Assembly: GCF_046297895.1 (NCBI RefSeq)
Contig: NZ_JBKBHC010000008.1
Location: 124,001 to 188,000, forward strand
Direction: 5' to 3'
From: Ferrovibrio sp046297895
GTDB taxonomy: Bacteria > Pseudomonadota > Alphaproteobacteria > Ferrovibrionales > Ferrovibrionaceae
DNA length: 64,000 nucleotides
Shown here: in pieces, positions 26,343 through 33,744 of the stretch
Position numbering within the stretch: the first letter of the stretch is position 1
Layout of the letters: each line of letters opens with the position of its first letter
The notes under the pieces: generated by a model
What the model saw: only the letters and a program-made list of their open reading frames with translations
Told to the model about the DNA's origin: nothing
Databases searched by the model: none
Program-made: the position numbers and the translations under genes

Positions 26343-27899
26343 TCAGGCACTCAGGGCCGCCGGGGCGGTCTTTTCCCGCTTCACCAGCAGCTTGTTGAGC
26401 GCGTGGATATAGGCCCGGCAGCTCGCCACCAGGGTATCGGCATCGGCCGCCTGTCCGTTCACGGTTTTCCCGCCCTCTTCCAGCCGCACGGTGACTTCGG
26501 CCTGAGCATCGGTGCCCTGGGTCACGGCATGCACCTGATAGAGCTGCAGGGTGGCGGCATGGGGGAACAGGGCCTTGATGGCATTGAAGGTGGCATCGAC
26601 CGGGCCATTGCCGGTCGCCCTGACCGATTTCAGGGCGCCGTCGATCTCCAGCTCCAGTTCGGCGCTCTGCGGCCCCTTGGAACCGGCGATCACCTGCAGG
26701 CTGACAAAGCGGATGCGCTCGTTGCCGCGCGCCATCGTGTCGTCAACCAGGGCGACGAGGTCTTCGTCAAAAACTTCCTTCTTGCGGTCGGCCAGATCCT
26801 TGAAGCGGCCAAAGGCATCGTTGAGCTGGTTGTCGGCGAGGTTGAAGCCGAGTTCCTCCAACTTCTTGCGGAAGGCATGGCGGCCGGAATGTTTGCCCAT
26901 CACCAGTGTCGAGCGGTTCAGACCGACCGATTCCGGCGTCATGATCTCGTAGGTGCCAGCATGCTTGAGCATGCCGTCCTGGTGGATGCCGCTTTCATGC
27001 GCGAAGGCATTGGCACCGACGATGGCCTTGTTCGGCTGCACCACGAAACCAGTGACAGCCGAAACCAGACGCGACGCCTTCATGATGTCGGTGGTCCTGA
27101 TGCCCGTTTCGAACGGCATGGCATCGCCGCGCGTGCGCAGCGCCATCACGATTTCTTCCAGCGCAGCGTTGCCGGCGCGCTCGCCCAGACCGTTGATGGT
27201 GCATTCCACCTGGCGTGCGCCGCCGATCACGGCGGCCAGCGAGTTGGCGACGGCAAGACCCAGGTCGTTGTGGCAATGCGCGGAAAACCTGGCTTTATCG
27301 CTATTCGGCACGTTTTCGATCAGGTAGCGCATCAGCCGGGTATATTCCTCCGGGACGGTATAGCCCACGGTATCCGGCACATTGATCGTGGTGGCGCCGG
27401 CCTTGATCGCGCTTTCGATCAGGCGGCAGAGAAACTCGGGGTCCGAGCGCGTACCATCCTCGCAACTCCATTCGATGTCGTCGCACAGGTTACGCGCATA
27501 GCTCACGCTGTCGATCACCGCCTGATGCACCTGCTCGGGTTCCATCTGCAGCTTGTACTTCATGTGCAGCGGCGAGGTGGAGATGAAGGTATGGATACGG
27601 GCACGCCTGGCGGGCTTGAGCGCTTCCCAGGCACGGTCGATGTCCTTGCGGCCGGCGCGGCTCAAGCCGCAGACGGTGGACTCGGTCACGCGCTTGGCGA
27701 TTTCGTTGACGGCCTCGAAGTCACCGTTCGAGGCGATGGGGAAGCCCGCCTCGATCACGTCGACGCCCATGCCTTCCAGCACGGCGGCGATCTTGAGCTT
27801 CTCTTCCAGATTCATCGACGCGCCGGGCGACTGCTCGCCGTCGCGCAGGGTGGTGTCGAAGATAATTACGCGCTCACGCGCGGGCTGGTTGGTGGCCAT
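26343..27899 (-). CDS. leuA: 2-isopropylmalate synthase
   Basis: First committed enzyme of leucine synthesis: condenses acetyl-CoA with 2-oxoisovalerate. The 518 residues start at the ATG at 27899 and open with the catalytic IIFDTTLRDGEQSPGASM (12-29). The metal-binding HCHNDLGLAVANSLAA follows in the TIM barrel, and the C-terminal third is the LeuA allosteric domain (leucine feedback). Upstream in-frame codons are non-conserved. It lies near ilvBHC, but is separated from it by a MarR-controlled cassette. Confidence 0.96.
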   Translation of the reverse strand: MATNQPARERVIIFDTTLRDGEQSPGASMNLEEKLKIAAVLEGMGVDVIEAGFPIASNGDFEAVNEIAKRVTESTVCGLSRAGRKDIDRAWEALKPARRARIHTFISTSPLHMKYKLQMEPEQVHQAVIDSVSYARNLCDDIEWSCEDGTRSDPEFLCRLIESAIKAGATTINVPDTVGYTVPEEYTRLMRYLIENVPNSDKARFSAHCHNDLGLAVANSLAAVIGGARQVECTINGLGERAGNAALEEIVMALRTRGDAMPFETGIRTTDIMKASRLVSAVTGFVVQPNKAIVGANAFAHESGIHQDGMLKHAGTYEIMTPESVGLNRSTLVMGKHSGRHAFRKKLEELGFNLADNQLNDAFGRFKDLADRKKEVFDEDLVALVDDTMARGNERIRFVSLQVIAGSKGPQSAELELEIDGALKSVRATGNGPVDATFNAIKALFPHAATLQLYQVHAVTQGTDAQAEVTVRLEEGGKTVNGQAADADTLVASCRAYIHALNKLLVKREKTAPAALSA

Positions 27900-27984
27900 G
27901 TCACACGCCCTTTCCCACGGGCCGACCATGCCGAAACATCGGCCGGACCGCCTGATTCTGCCGCATTTTCCGTGCTTTAACCAT

Positions 27985-28014
27985 AGTGTACACGCTTTGG
28001 CCGGGTTCAATCAA
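27985..28014 (-). promoter_or_regulatory. putative leuA promoter
   Basis: On the minus strand TTGATT (28014-28009), an 18-bp spacer and TACACT (27990-27985), about 85 bp before the leuA start. No leucine-rich leader peptide or attenuator is visible between it and the gene. Confidence 0.45.
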
Positions 28015-28087
28015 AGGGCGAAAAGTTTCGCCGGGACATGGACTTAACACCAGCACTCTGGGCCAGCATGCTTAACACTCGATGAAT

Positions 28088-28104
28088 TCCCGGCTTCGCC
28101 GGGA
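28088..28104. repeat. perfect GC hairpin in the leuA upstream gap
   Basis: TCCCGGC-TTC-GCCGGGA, a 7-bp stem with a 3-base loop. No T-run follows on either strand, so it is not a typical terminator. Confidence 0.6.
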
Positions 28105-28115
28105 GATTTCCCATA

Positions 28116-28133
28116 ATATATTGTAAAATATAT
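28116..28133. repeat. AT-rich inverted repeat
   Basis: ATATATT-GTAA-AATATAT followed by G and six T. It sits in a stretch of about 30 bases that is almost pure AT in an otherwise GC-rich chromosome, at the 3' edge of the MarR-controlled cassette. Confidence 0.6.
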
Positions 28134-28161
28134 GTTTTTTGTCCGGCCCGAAGGCGGCCTG

Positions 28162-29061
28162 CTACGCCAGCACCTGCTCGGCCAGGGCCTGCATTTCCGG
28201 CCGCAGCGGATACATGTGCGCATACTGAAGAACCTGCTTGGCGATCAACCTCAAACGGTTCTCGAAACTCAGTAATGGCATGGTCCCCAGCAGCGGCTCG
28301 TTGAATGGCGCGATGTCGGCGCGCTGGAACTCCAGCGCCATGCTCATGCGCGGCTTCACGGCGAAGGGGCTCGACTGCGCCCCCCAATGCAGCACGGCCT
28401 GATTCCAGACGAAGTAGTCGCCCGGTGCGCCCGGCAGGGCCCGGATCGACGGAAAGTCGATCTGCAGGGCTGCTTCATTTGCCGTGCCGTAAACCGGATC
28501 GCGGTTCGCCGGCAGGATGTACATGCAGCCGTTGAGCGGCGAGGCCTCGGTCAGCGGCACCCACATCGTCAGCGACAGCGGCGCTCCATCGGGCGCCAAG
28601 GCCCTGCGGCCCTTGTCGCGATGCGGCCGCCAGCCGGCCTGACCGGCTTTCGGGTCGACATGCCAGGCCCAGAAATCCGGCATGACCTGGTAATCAGGGC
28701 CCAGGAACATCGCGATCATCTGATGCTGGCGATAGAAAGACGCCCAGGCCTCATCGAACAGGAATATGAATACGGGGGGTATGTTGAGCGAAACGCAGCG
28801 CTCGATGGCGCGCGACAAACGGCCCGCAAGATCGACCAACTCCTCGTCCCGCTCCTGAAAATATCCTTCCAGTTGCATTCGCTTTGCCGCCAGCATGGCC
28901 GGTTCGTTGCGCAGCGCATTGACCTTGAATGCGCCCTTCAGGCGCTCCCGAATGCTGAGCTCGGGAAACATCTCGCGCCAGAAGGCTTCCTGCGCCATCT
29001 CCCGGGTCAGGTTTGGCGGCGCACCATCGGCAGGTGGAGAGACAGGTTCAGTCATCGGCAT
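28162..29061 (-). CDS. phytanoyl-CoA dioxygenase (PhyH)-family Fe(II)/2-oxoglutarate oxygenase
   Basis: Predicted non-heme iron oxygenase that hydroxylates a lipid-like or other small substrate with 2-oxoglutarate and O2. The 299 residues carry the iron triad His147-x-Asp149 (WRPHRDKG) and the distal His225 (VLHWG), with Arg238 (KPRMS) placed to bind 2-oxoglutarate. The start is at 29061 or two codons later (ATG at 29055); no clear ribosome site decides. It is the last gene of the cassette, 78 bp after the thiolase-like gene. Substrate unknown. Confidence 0.82.
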   Translation of the reverse strand: MPMTEPVSPPADGAPPNLTREMAQEAFWREMFPELSIRERLKGAFKVNALRNEPAMLAAKRMQLEGYFQERDEELVDLAGRLSRAIERCVSLNIPPVFIFLFDEAWASFYRQHQMIAMFLGPDYQVMPDFWAWHVDPKAGQAGWRPHRDKGRRALAPDGAPLSLTMWVPLTEASPLNGCMYILPANRDPVYGTANEAALQIDFPSIRALPGAPGDYFVWNQAVLHWGAQSSPFAVKPRMSMALEFQRADIAPFNEPLLGTMPLLSFENRLRLIAKQVLQYAHMYPLRPEMQALAEQVLA

Positions 29062-29139
29062 CGCAATCCGGATTACTGAAACAGCCTACGCCAGGCACAC
29101 GCCTGACCGCCAGCAGCTTGTGCAATACCCCTGCATGGA

Positions 29140-30321
29140 TCAGGCCTGCCGGTAAAGCGTCACCACGCAGGCTCCGCCCAGACCGAGATTGTGCTGCAAG
29201 GCGATGCGCGCCCCCTGCACCTGTCGCGCTTCCGCCGTGCCGCGCAATTGATGGGTGAGCTCGTAGCACTGGGCCAGCCCGGTGGCGCCGAGCGGATGCC
29301 CCTTGGAGAGCAGGCCGCCCGAGGGATTGGTCACCACACGGCCGCCATAGGTATTGTCGCCATTCTGCACGAAACCCTCGGCGCCACCCTCGCCGCAAAG
29401 GCCAAGAGCCTCGTAGGTGATCAGTTCGTTATGGGCAAAGCAGTCATGCAGTTCCACGACGTCCACATCGCCGGGACCAATACCGGCCTGCTCATAGACC
29501 ATATCGGCTGCCGACTTGCTCATATCGGCACCGACCAGTTGCATCATGTCGTGCGCCTCGAAGGTGGAAGGATAATCGGTCGTCATGGCCTGGGCTGCGA
29601 TCTCGACATCGCGGCGCAGGCCGTGCCTCGCTGCAAAGCCCTCTGAAACCAGCAGGGCCGCCGCCGCGCCACAGGTGGGCGGACAGGCCATCAGGCGCGT
29701 CATCACACCCGGCCAGATCGCCTGCGCCTGCATGACGTCGTCGACGCTGACTTCCTGGCGGAACAGCGCAAGCGGGTTGTTTTTTGCGTGCCGGCTGGCC
29801 TTGGCGCGGATATGGGCAAAGGTTTCCAGCCTGGTGCCGTATTTCTGCATGTGGCTCAGACCGGCGCCGCCGAAATAGCGCAGCGCCAGCGGTACATCGG
29901 GCATGCCGACGATTTCGTCGCAGACCGCGTCGAAATCCTCGAATGGGCTTGGGCGGTCGACATAGACCGAACCCAGCGCGCCGGGCTTCATCTGCTCGAA
30001 CCCGAGCGCCAGTACGCAATCGGCCGCGCCGCTCTGGATCGCCTGCCGAGCCAGAAACAGCGCCGTTGAGCCGGTTGAGCAGTTGTTGTTCACATTGATG
30101 ACCGGAATGCCGGTCATGCCGATACGGTAGAGCGCCTTCTGGCCGCAGGTGCTGTCGCCATAGACATAGCCGGCATAGGCCTGCTGCACGGCGTCGTAAC
30201 CGACACCTGCATCTTTCAGCGCCAGCTGCCCGGCTGCGGCGCCCATCTCGTCATAGGATTTGCTGCTGCCCGGTTTGGCGAACGGGATCATGCCCACGCC
30301 GGCGACAAAGACCTTGGCCAT
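29140..30321 (-). CDS. thiolase-like/SCP2-thiolase (lipid-transfer) protein
   Basis: A 393-residue protein of the sterol-carrier-protein-x/acetyl-CoA acetyltransferase-like group. The nucleophile Cys81 lies in NVNNNCSTGS, followed by ELHDCFAHNEL and the catalytic His in SKGHPLGATG near the C-terminus. The last catalytic Cys position appears as GGACVVTL. Such proteins cleave or form C-C bonds of CoA thioesters, often of branched, steroid or aromatic acids. It has a strong ribosome site (AGGAGG) 7 bases before the ATG and lies 17 bp after the MarR gene. Confidence 0.87.
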   Translation of the reverse strand: MAKVFVAGVGMIPFAKPGSSKSYDEMGAAAGQLALKDAGVGYDAVQQAYAGYVYGDSTCGQKALYRIGMTGIPVINVNNNCSTGSTALFLARQAIQSGAADCVLALGFEQMKPGALGSVYVDRPSPFEDFDAVCDEIVGMPDVPLALRYFGGAGLSHMQKYGTRLETFAHIRAKASRHAKNNPLALFRQEVSVDDVMQAQAIWPGVMTRLMACPPTCGAAAALLVSEGFAARHGLRRDVEIAAQAMTTDYPSTFEAHDMMQLVGADMSKSAADMVYEQAGIGPGDVDVVELHDCFAHNELITYEALGLCGEGGAEGFVQNGDNTYGGRVVTNPSGGLLSKGHPLGATGLAQCYELTHQLRGTAEARQVQGARIALQHNLGLGGACVVTLYRQA

Positions 30322-30338
30322 GTCGTTTCCTCCTGTTT

Positions 30339-30830
30339 TTATCGATTTCGGTCAAACCAGACCTTAAGCCGATCAAGATACTGCCAGAATTGCTCCAATT
30401 CCGCAGGCGTCCAGCCAGAGAAGGCGGGTGCCAGTTCAGGCAGCAGCGCGGCGATCGCCTTGCCATGCGCCGTCCTGCCCCGTGGGGTGAGGAACAGCAG
30501 CTTGGATCGCGCATCATCGGCGCTCGGCACTTCGCGCAAGTATCCCTTGGCCAGCAGCTTCTGGGTCGTCTTGGTCACCGCTGGCGGCAGTTGCTGCATG
30601 GCGCCGGCGATGCCGCTGACGGTCTTTCCTTCATCGGGCCTATGGCTGAAGTGGTTGAGCATGACGAATTGCGGCAGTGGCAGGTCATGGTCGCGCAACA
30701 CGCGGTTGGCCTTGGTGGATGCGAGCTGGTCGATGATTCCGATCCAGTTGACGATGCGAAAGCGCCGATCCGGCGGCGCATTGCCTGCCGGTTCAACAGC
30801 ACCTGCATTCTTCGCAGCAGATCGGGCCAT
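30339..30830 (-). CDS. MarR-family transcriptional regulator
   Basis: A 163-residue winged-helix regulator. The DNA-binding region is MLNHFSHRPDEGKTVSGIAGAMQQLPPAVTKTTQKLL with the wing SADDARSKLLFLTPRGR. It is the second gene of the cassette, starting 1 bp after the stop of the nitroreductase-like gene. The interrupted palindrome at 31993-32043, upstream of the cassette, is the natural candidate for its operator. MarR proteins usually repress their own operon and release DNA when a phenolic or other ligand binds. Confidence 0.9.
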   Translation of the reverse strand: MARSAAKNAGAVEPAGNAPPDRRFRIVNWIGIIDQLASTKANRVLRDHDLPLPQFVMLNHFSHRPDEGKTVSGIAGAMQQLPPAVTKTTQKLLAKGYLREVPSADDARSKLLFLTPRGRTAHGKAIAALLPELAPAFSGWTPAELEQFWQYLDRLKVWFDRNR

Positions 30831-30831
30831 T

Positions 30832-31983
30832 TCAGCTCATCAACAATGCATCCAACGGCCGTCGCGGTGACGGCGGCACCGGCTCACAATAGCCCAACCG
30901 AAATAACATTTGCACCGTCTGGCCCGGCGCGGCTGCGACCGCGGCAAGAAACTCGCGCTGCAAAGCGCCCATCTCCGGATATTCCTGCAGTACCTGGCTG
31001 ACCGGATGCATGGCAACGCCGAGTTCGGTCGCCTTCAGGTTCAGCCGCACATAGGCCCGACCCACTTCGATCTGGCTTAGCCGGTCATTCGCCGTTGTGG
31101 TCAGCCAGCCAAACGACGGCGTGGCGCGCGCCCAGCCAAGCGCATAATCAATACCGCCCTGGTAGGCCATGGTGCCGGGTGTCATCGCCTTGTCCGGCGT
31201 CATCAATCCGAGCTTTGCCATCCACCAAAAGAACGGCCCGTGCAGTTCGATGCCATCTGGCTGCGCGGCGATGGCATCGGCACCGATACGCAGCCGGTCG
31301 ATACTTTCCTTCAGCGTATGCGGGGTTTCCAGTTCAATCAGCATTGCCCGCTCGGTAATACCGCGCAGCACTGCCACCTGAGCGGCGTCGGTGGTGAGGG
31401 TCAAGCGCGCGGCATCCGAATGGTGCGACATGCGCAGGGCCTCGGCATGCCTGGACTCGAGGGGAGTCTGGCGGTACGGCTCCTTGGACGAGCGTCGGTG
31501 CGGAATCTGCGAGAATAGTGGATCGGCCGGCCCGCTGGCCCGATGCAGCTGGATGCGCGCGAGCGGGCGGTCATCCACGTCGCCGGCAGTAGGCACCCCT
31601 TCCGGAAAATACTCGATCTTACAGTCATAGCCATCGGCTCCTGCCGCCAATGCCAGCAGTTCGAGAAAAGTCCCATGACCGATGACGATCTGGCGGGCAA
31701 AAGGATCGGTTTCAGGCAGCAGTCGCGTACGGTCGACATGAAGCAGGATTTCGCCGTCCCGCCGCAGATCTACCAGCCATGGCTGCATGTTATGGGGATT
31801 CGGCGCCAGCAGCGCCCAGGACAGCGCCCGGCGGCGCGGATCGCGCTCGGCGCCCGGCCCCTGCCACGGTGCCACAGCGCTTGCCGGCATCCGGTCGCAG
31901 CCCTGCAACCCGCCGCCAACCAGGGCCGCGCCAACCACGCCACCGCCGATCACCCTTATGAAACCCCGTCGCGACACCGTCAT
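30832..31983 (-). CDS. Tat-exported nitroreductase-like protein (Acg family), probable lipoprotein
   Basis: A 383-residue protein that starts with a twin-arginine signal, SRRGFIRV at 4-11, then a Gly-rich hydrophobic stretch and LQGC with Cys29 as possible lipidation site. The body shows nitroreductase traits: LLAPNPHNMQPW, PHRRSSKEPYR and a C-terminal ATELGVAMHPVSQVLQEYP region, matching the Acg-type flavin-binding subgroup. The ATG at 31983 follows AAGGGAGG by 5 bases. Export of a folded cofactor-bound enzyme via Tat fits a flavoprotein. It is the first gene of the MarR cassette. Confidence 0.82.
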   Translation of the reverse strand: MTVSRRGFIRVIGGGVVGAALVGGGLQGCDRMPASAVAPWQGPGAERDPRRRALSWALLAPNPHNMQPWLVDLRRDGEILLHVDRTRLLPETDPFARQIVIGHGTFLELLALAAGADGYDCKIEYFPEGVPTAGDVDDRPLARIQLHRASGPADPLFSQIPHRRSSKEPYRQTPLESRHAEALRMSHHSDAARLTLTTDAAQVAVLRGITERAMLIELETPHTLKESIDRLRIGADAIAAQPDGIELHGPFFWWMAKLGLMTPDKAMTPGTMAYQGGIDYALGWARATPSFGWLTTTANDRLSQIEVGRAYVRLNLKATELGVAMHPVSQVLQEYPEMGALQREFLAAVAAAPGQTVQMLFRLGYCEPVPPSPRRPLDALLMS

Positions 31984-31992
31984 GGCCACCTC

Positions 31993-32043
31993 CCTTGTTA
32001 ATTTCCGTGGAACATATTATTATTTCCATGGAAATTAACAAGG
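31993..32043 (-). promoter_or_regulatory. MarR cassette promoter/operator: 51-bp interrupted palindrome
   Basis: The left arm CCTTGTTAATTTCCGTGGAA (31993-32012) and the right arm (32024-32043) are inverted copies with one mismatch over 20 bases, separated by 11 AT-only or nearly AT-only bases. Each arm contains its own palindrome TTCC(G/A)TGGAA, centred at about 32007.5 and 32028.5, 21 bp or two turns apart. A promoter fits inside on the minus strand: TTGTTA (32041-32036), 16 bp, TAATAT (32019-32014). One site lies in the spacer and the other overlaps the start of transcription and the ribosome site. Confidence 0.7.
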
Positions 32044-32083
32044 TCGCAGAGTGTGACGCTTCGCACAGCCAGAAACGAAAACA

Positions 32084-32105
32084 GCCGCCGGATCGCTCCG
32101 GCGGC
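32084..32105 (-). terminator. ilvC terminator
   Basis: On the minus strand a 9-bp stem GCCGCCGGA/TCCGGCGGC with a 4-base loop, followed by TGTTTTCGTTTC. It lies 27 bp after the ilvC stop and ends the ilvBHC operon before the MarR promoter. Confidence 0.75.
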
Positions 32106-32131
32106 CGTAAAAACAAGGAACCGTCGCAGGT

Positions 32132-33154
32132 TTAGTTGCTGCGCGCCTTGTCGACCAGCTTGTTCTTGGCGATCCAGGGCATCATGGCGCGCAGCTTGGC
32201 GCCCACTTCCTCGATCGGGTGCGCGGCCATCTTGGCGCGCGTGGCCTTGAACGACGTCTGGTTCACCTTGTTCTCCAGCATCCAGTTACGGGTGAAGCGA
32301 CCCGACTGGATATCGTCCAGAACGCGCTTCATCTCGGCCTTGGTTTCCGGGGTGATGATGCGCGGACCGGTGACATACTCGCCATATTCGGCCGTGTTCG
32401 AGATCGAGTAGTTCATGTTGGCGATGCCGCCCTCGTAGATCAGGTCGACGATCAGCTTCACTTCATGCAGGCATTCGAAATAGGCCATCTCCGGGGCATA
32501 GCCGGCTTCCACCAGCGTCTCGTAGCCAGCCTTGATCAGTTCGACCAGGCCGCCGCACAGCACGACCTGCTCGCCGAACAGATCGGTTTCGCATTCTTCC
32601 TGGAAGGTGGTCTCGATGATGCCGGCCTTGCCGCCGCCATTGGCCGAGGCATAGGACAGCGCGATTTCCAGCGCATTGCCCGAGGCATTCTGATGCACGG
32701 CAACCAGCGACGGCACGCCGCCGCCCTTCAGGTATTCCGAACGCACGGTGTGGCCCGGGCCCTTCGGCGCGATCATGAACACGTCGAGGTCCTTGCGCGG
32801 CTCGATCAGGTTGAAGTGGATGTTGAGGCCATGGGCGAAGGCGAGCGCGGCGCCTTCCTTCATGTTGTCGCGCAGGTCGTTATTCCACAGGTCGGCCTGG
32901 CCCTCATCGGGGGTCAGCACCATCACCACATCGGCCCACTTGGCGGCCTCGGCCGGCGTCATCACCTTGAAGCCGGCTTCCTCGGCCTTCTTCACGCCGG
33001 CAGAACCCTTGCGCAGGGCGACGGCGATATTCTTCACGCCGCTGTCCTTCAGGTTCATCGCATGGGCATGGCCCTGGCTGCCGTAGCCGACGATGACGAC
33101 CTTCTTGCCCTTGATCAGGTTCAGGTCCGCATCGCGATCGTAGTAAACGCGCAT
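32132..33154 (-). CDS. ilvC: ketol-acid reductoisomerase
   Basis: Second common enzyme of valine/isoleucine synthesis: isomerises and reduces acetolactate or acetohydroxybutyrate with NADPH and Mg2+. The 340 residues are the short class I form. It begins MRVYYDRDADLNLI, with the nucleotide motif GYGSQGHAHA at 23-32 and the metal-binding DLFGEQVVLCGG..., EMAYFECLHE and EYGEYVTGP segments. The ATG at 33154 follows GAGGAG; upstream in-frame codons are not conserved. Third gene of ilvB-ilvH-ilvC. Confidence 0.97.
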   Translation of the reverse strand: MRVYYDRDADLNLIKGKKVVIVGYGSQGHAHAMNLKDSGVKNIAVALRKGSAGVKKAEEAGFKVMTPAEAAKWADVVMVLTPDEGQADLWNNDLRDNMKEGAALAFAHGLNIHFNLIEPRKDLDVFMIAPKGPGHTVRSEYLKGGGVPSLVAVHQNASGNALEIALSYASANGGGKAGIIETTFQEECETDLFGEQVVLCGGLVELIKAGYETLVEAGYAPEMAYFECLHEVKLIVDLIYEGGIANMNYSISNTAEYGEYVTGPRIITPETKAEMKRVLDDIQSGRFTRNWMLENKVNQTSFKATRAKMAAHPIEEVGAKLRAMMPWIAKNKLVDKARSN

Positions 33155-33197
33155 GATATTTCTCCTCGGGACTGCGTCGTTGCTTATGGGTAAAGGT

Positions 33198-33713
33198 TCA
33201 GAGTGGTTTCGGGCCGCGGCTGATCGCGACCACGCCGGTACGCGAAACGTCGACCAGGCCAAGCGGCTTCATCAGCTCAATGAATGCGGTGATCTTTTCA
33301 GGGGCGCCAGTCAGTTCGAAAATGAACGACTCGATGGTCGAATCCACCGCACGGGCGCGGAAGATGTCGGCGATGCGCAGGGATTCCACACGTTTCTCGC
33401 CGGTGCCGGCCACCTTGATCAGCGCCAGCTCGCGCGCCACATGCGGCCCCTCGACGGTCAGGTCGTGCACGTTGTGCACAGGCACCAGACGCCCAAGCTG
33501 AGCCTTGATCTGTTCGATCACATTGGCCGGGCCTGAGGTGACAACCGTGATGCGCGACAGATGCGCGGCGTCGGAGACCTCGGCCACGGTCAGGCTTTCG
33601 ATGTTGTAGCCGCGGCCCGAGAACAGACCGACCACGCGGGCAAGGATGCCGGGTTCGTTGTCGACCAGCACGGACAGGATATGGGACTGGATCGGCTGCT
33701 GCGGCGCAGGCAT
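33198..33713 (-). CDS. ilvH: acetolactate synthase small (regulatory) subunit
   Basis: Regulatory subunit that confers valine feedback on acetolactate synthase. The 171 residues start with an ACT domain (HILSVLVDNEPGILARVVGLFSGRGYNIESLTV, about 11-43) followed by the ALS_ss C-terminal domain. It lies 31 bp after the large subunit gene and 43 bp before ilvC. ilvN is an alternative name used for the same family. Confidence 0.96.
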   Translation of the reverse strand: MPAPQQPIQSHILSVLVDNEPGILARVVGLFSGRGYNIESLTVAEVSDAAHLSRITVVTSGPANVIEQIKAQLGRLVPVHNVHDLTVEGPHVARELALIKVAGTGEKRVESLRIADIFRARAVDSTIESFIFELTGAPEKITAFIELMKPLGLVDVSRTGVVAISRGPKPL

Positions 33714-33744
33714 GGACGGGACTCTCTTTTTCGTTATCCGGCGA

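Noticed and set aside
27901..27984. 27-codon frame ahead of leuA as possible leader peptide
   Set aside because: No leucine run, and its ATG would lie at or before the inferred transcription start, so an attenuation leader is not supported.
28116..28140. AT inverted repeat plus T-run as a plus-strand terminator
   Set aside because: No plus-strand gene ends near here and the stem has no GC pairs, so it was kept only as a repeat.
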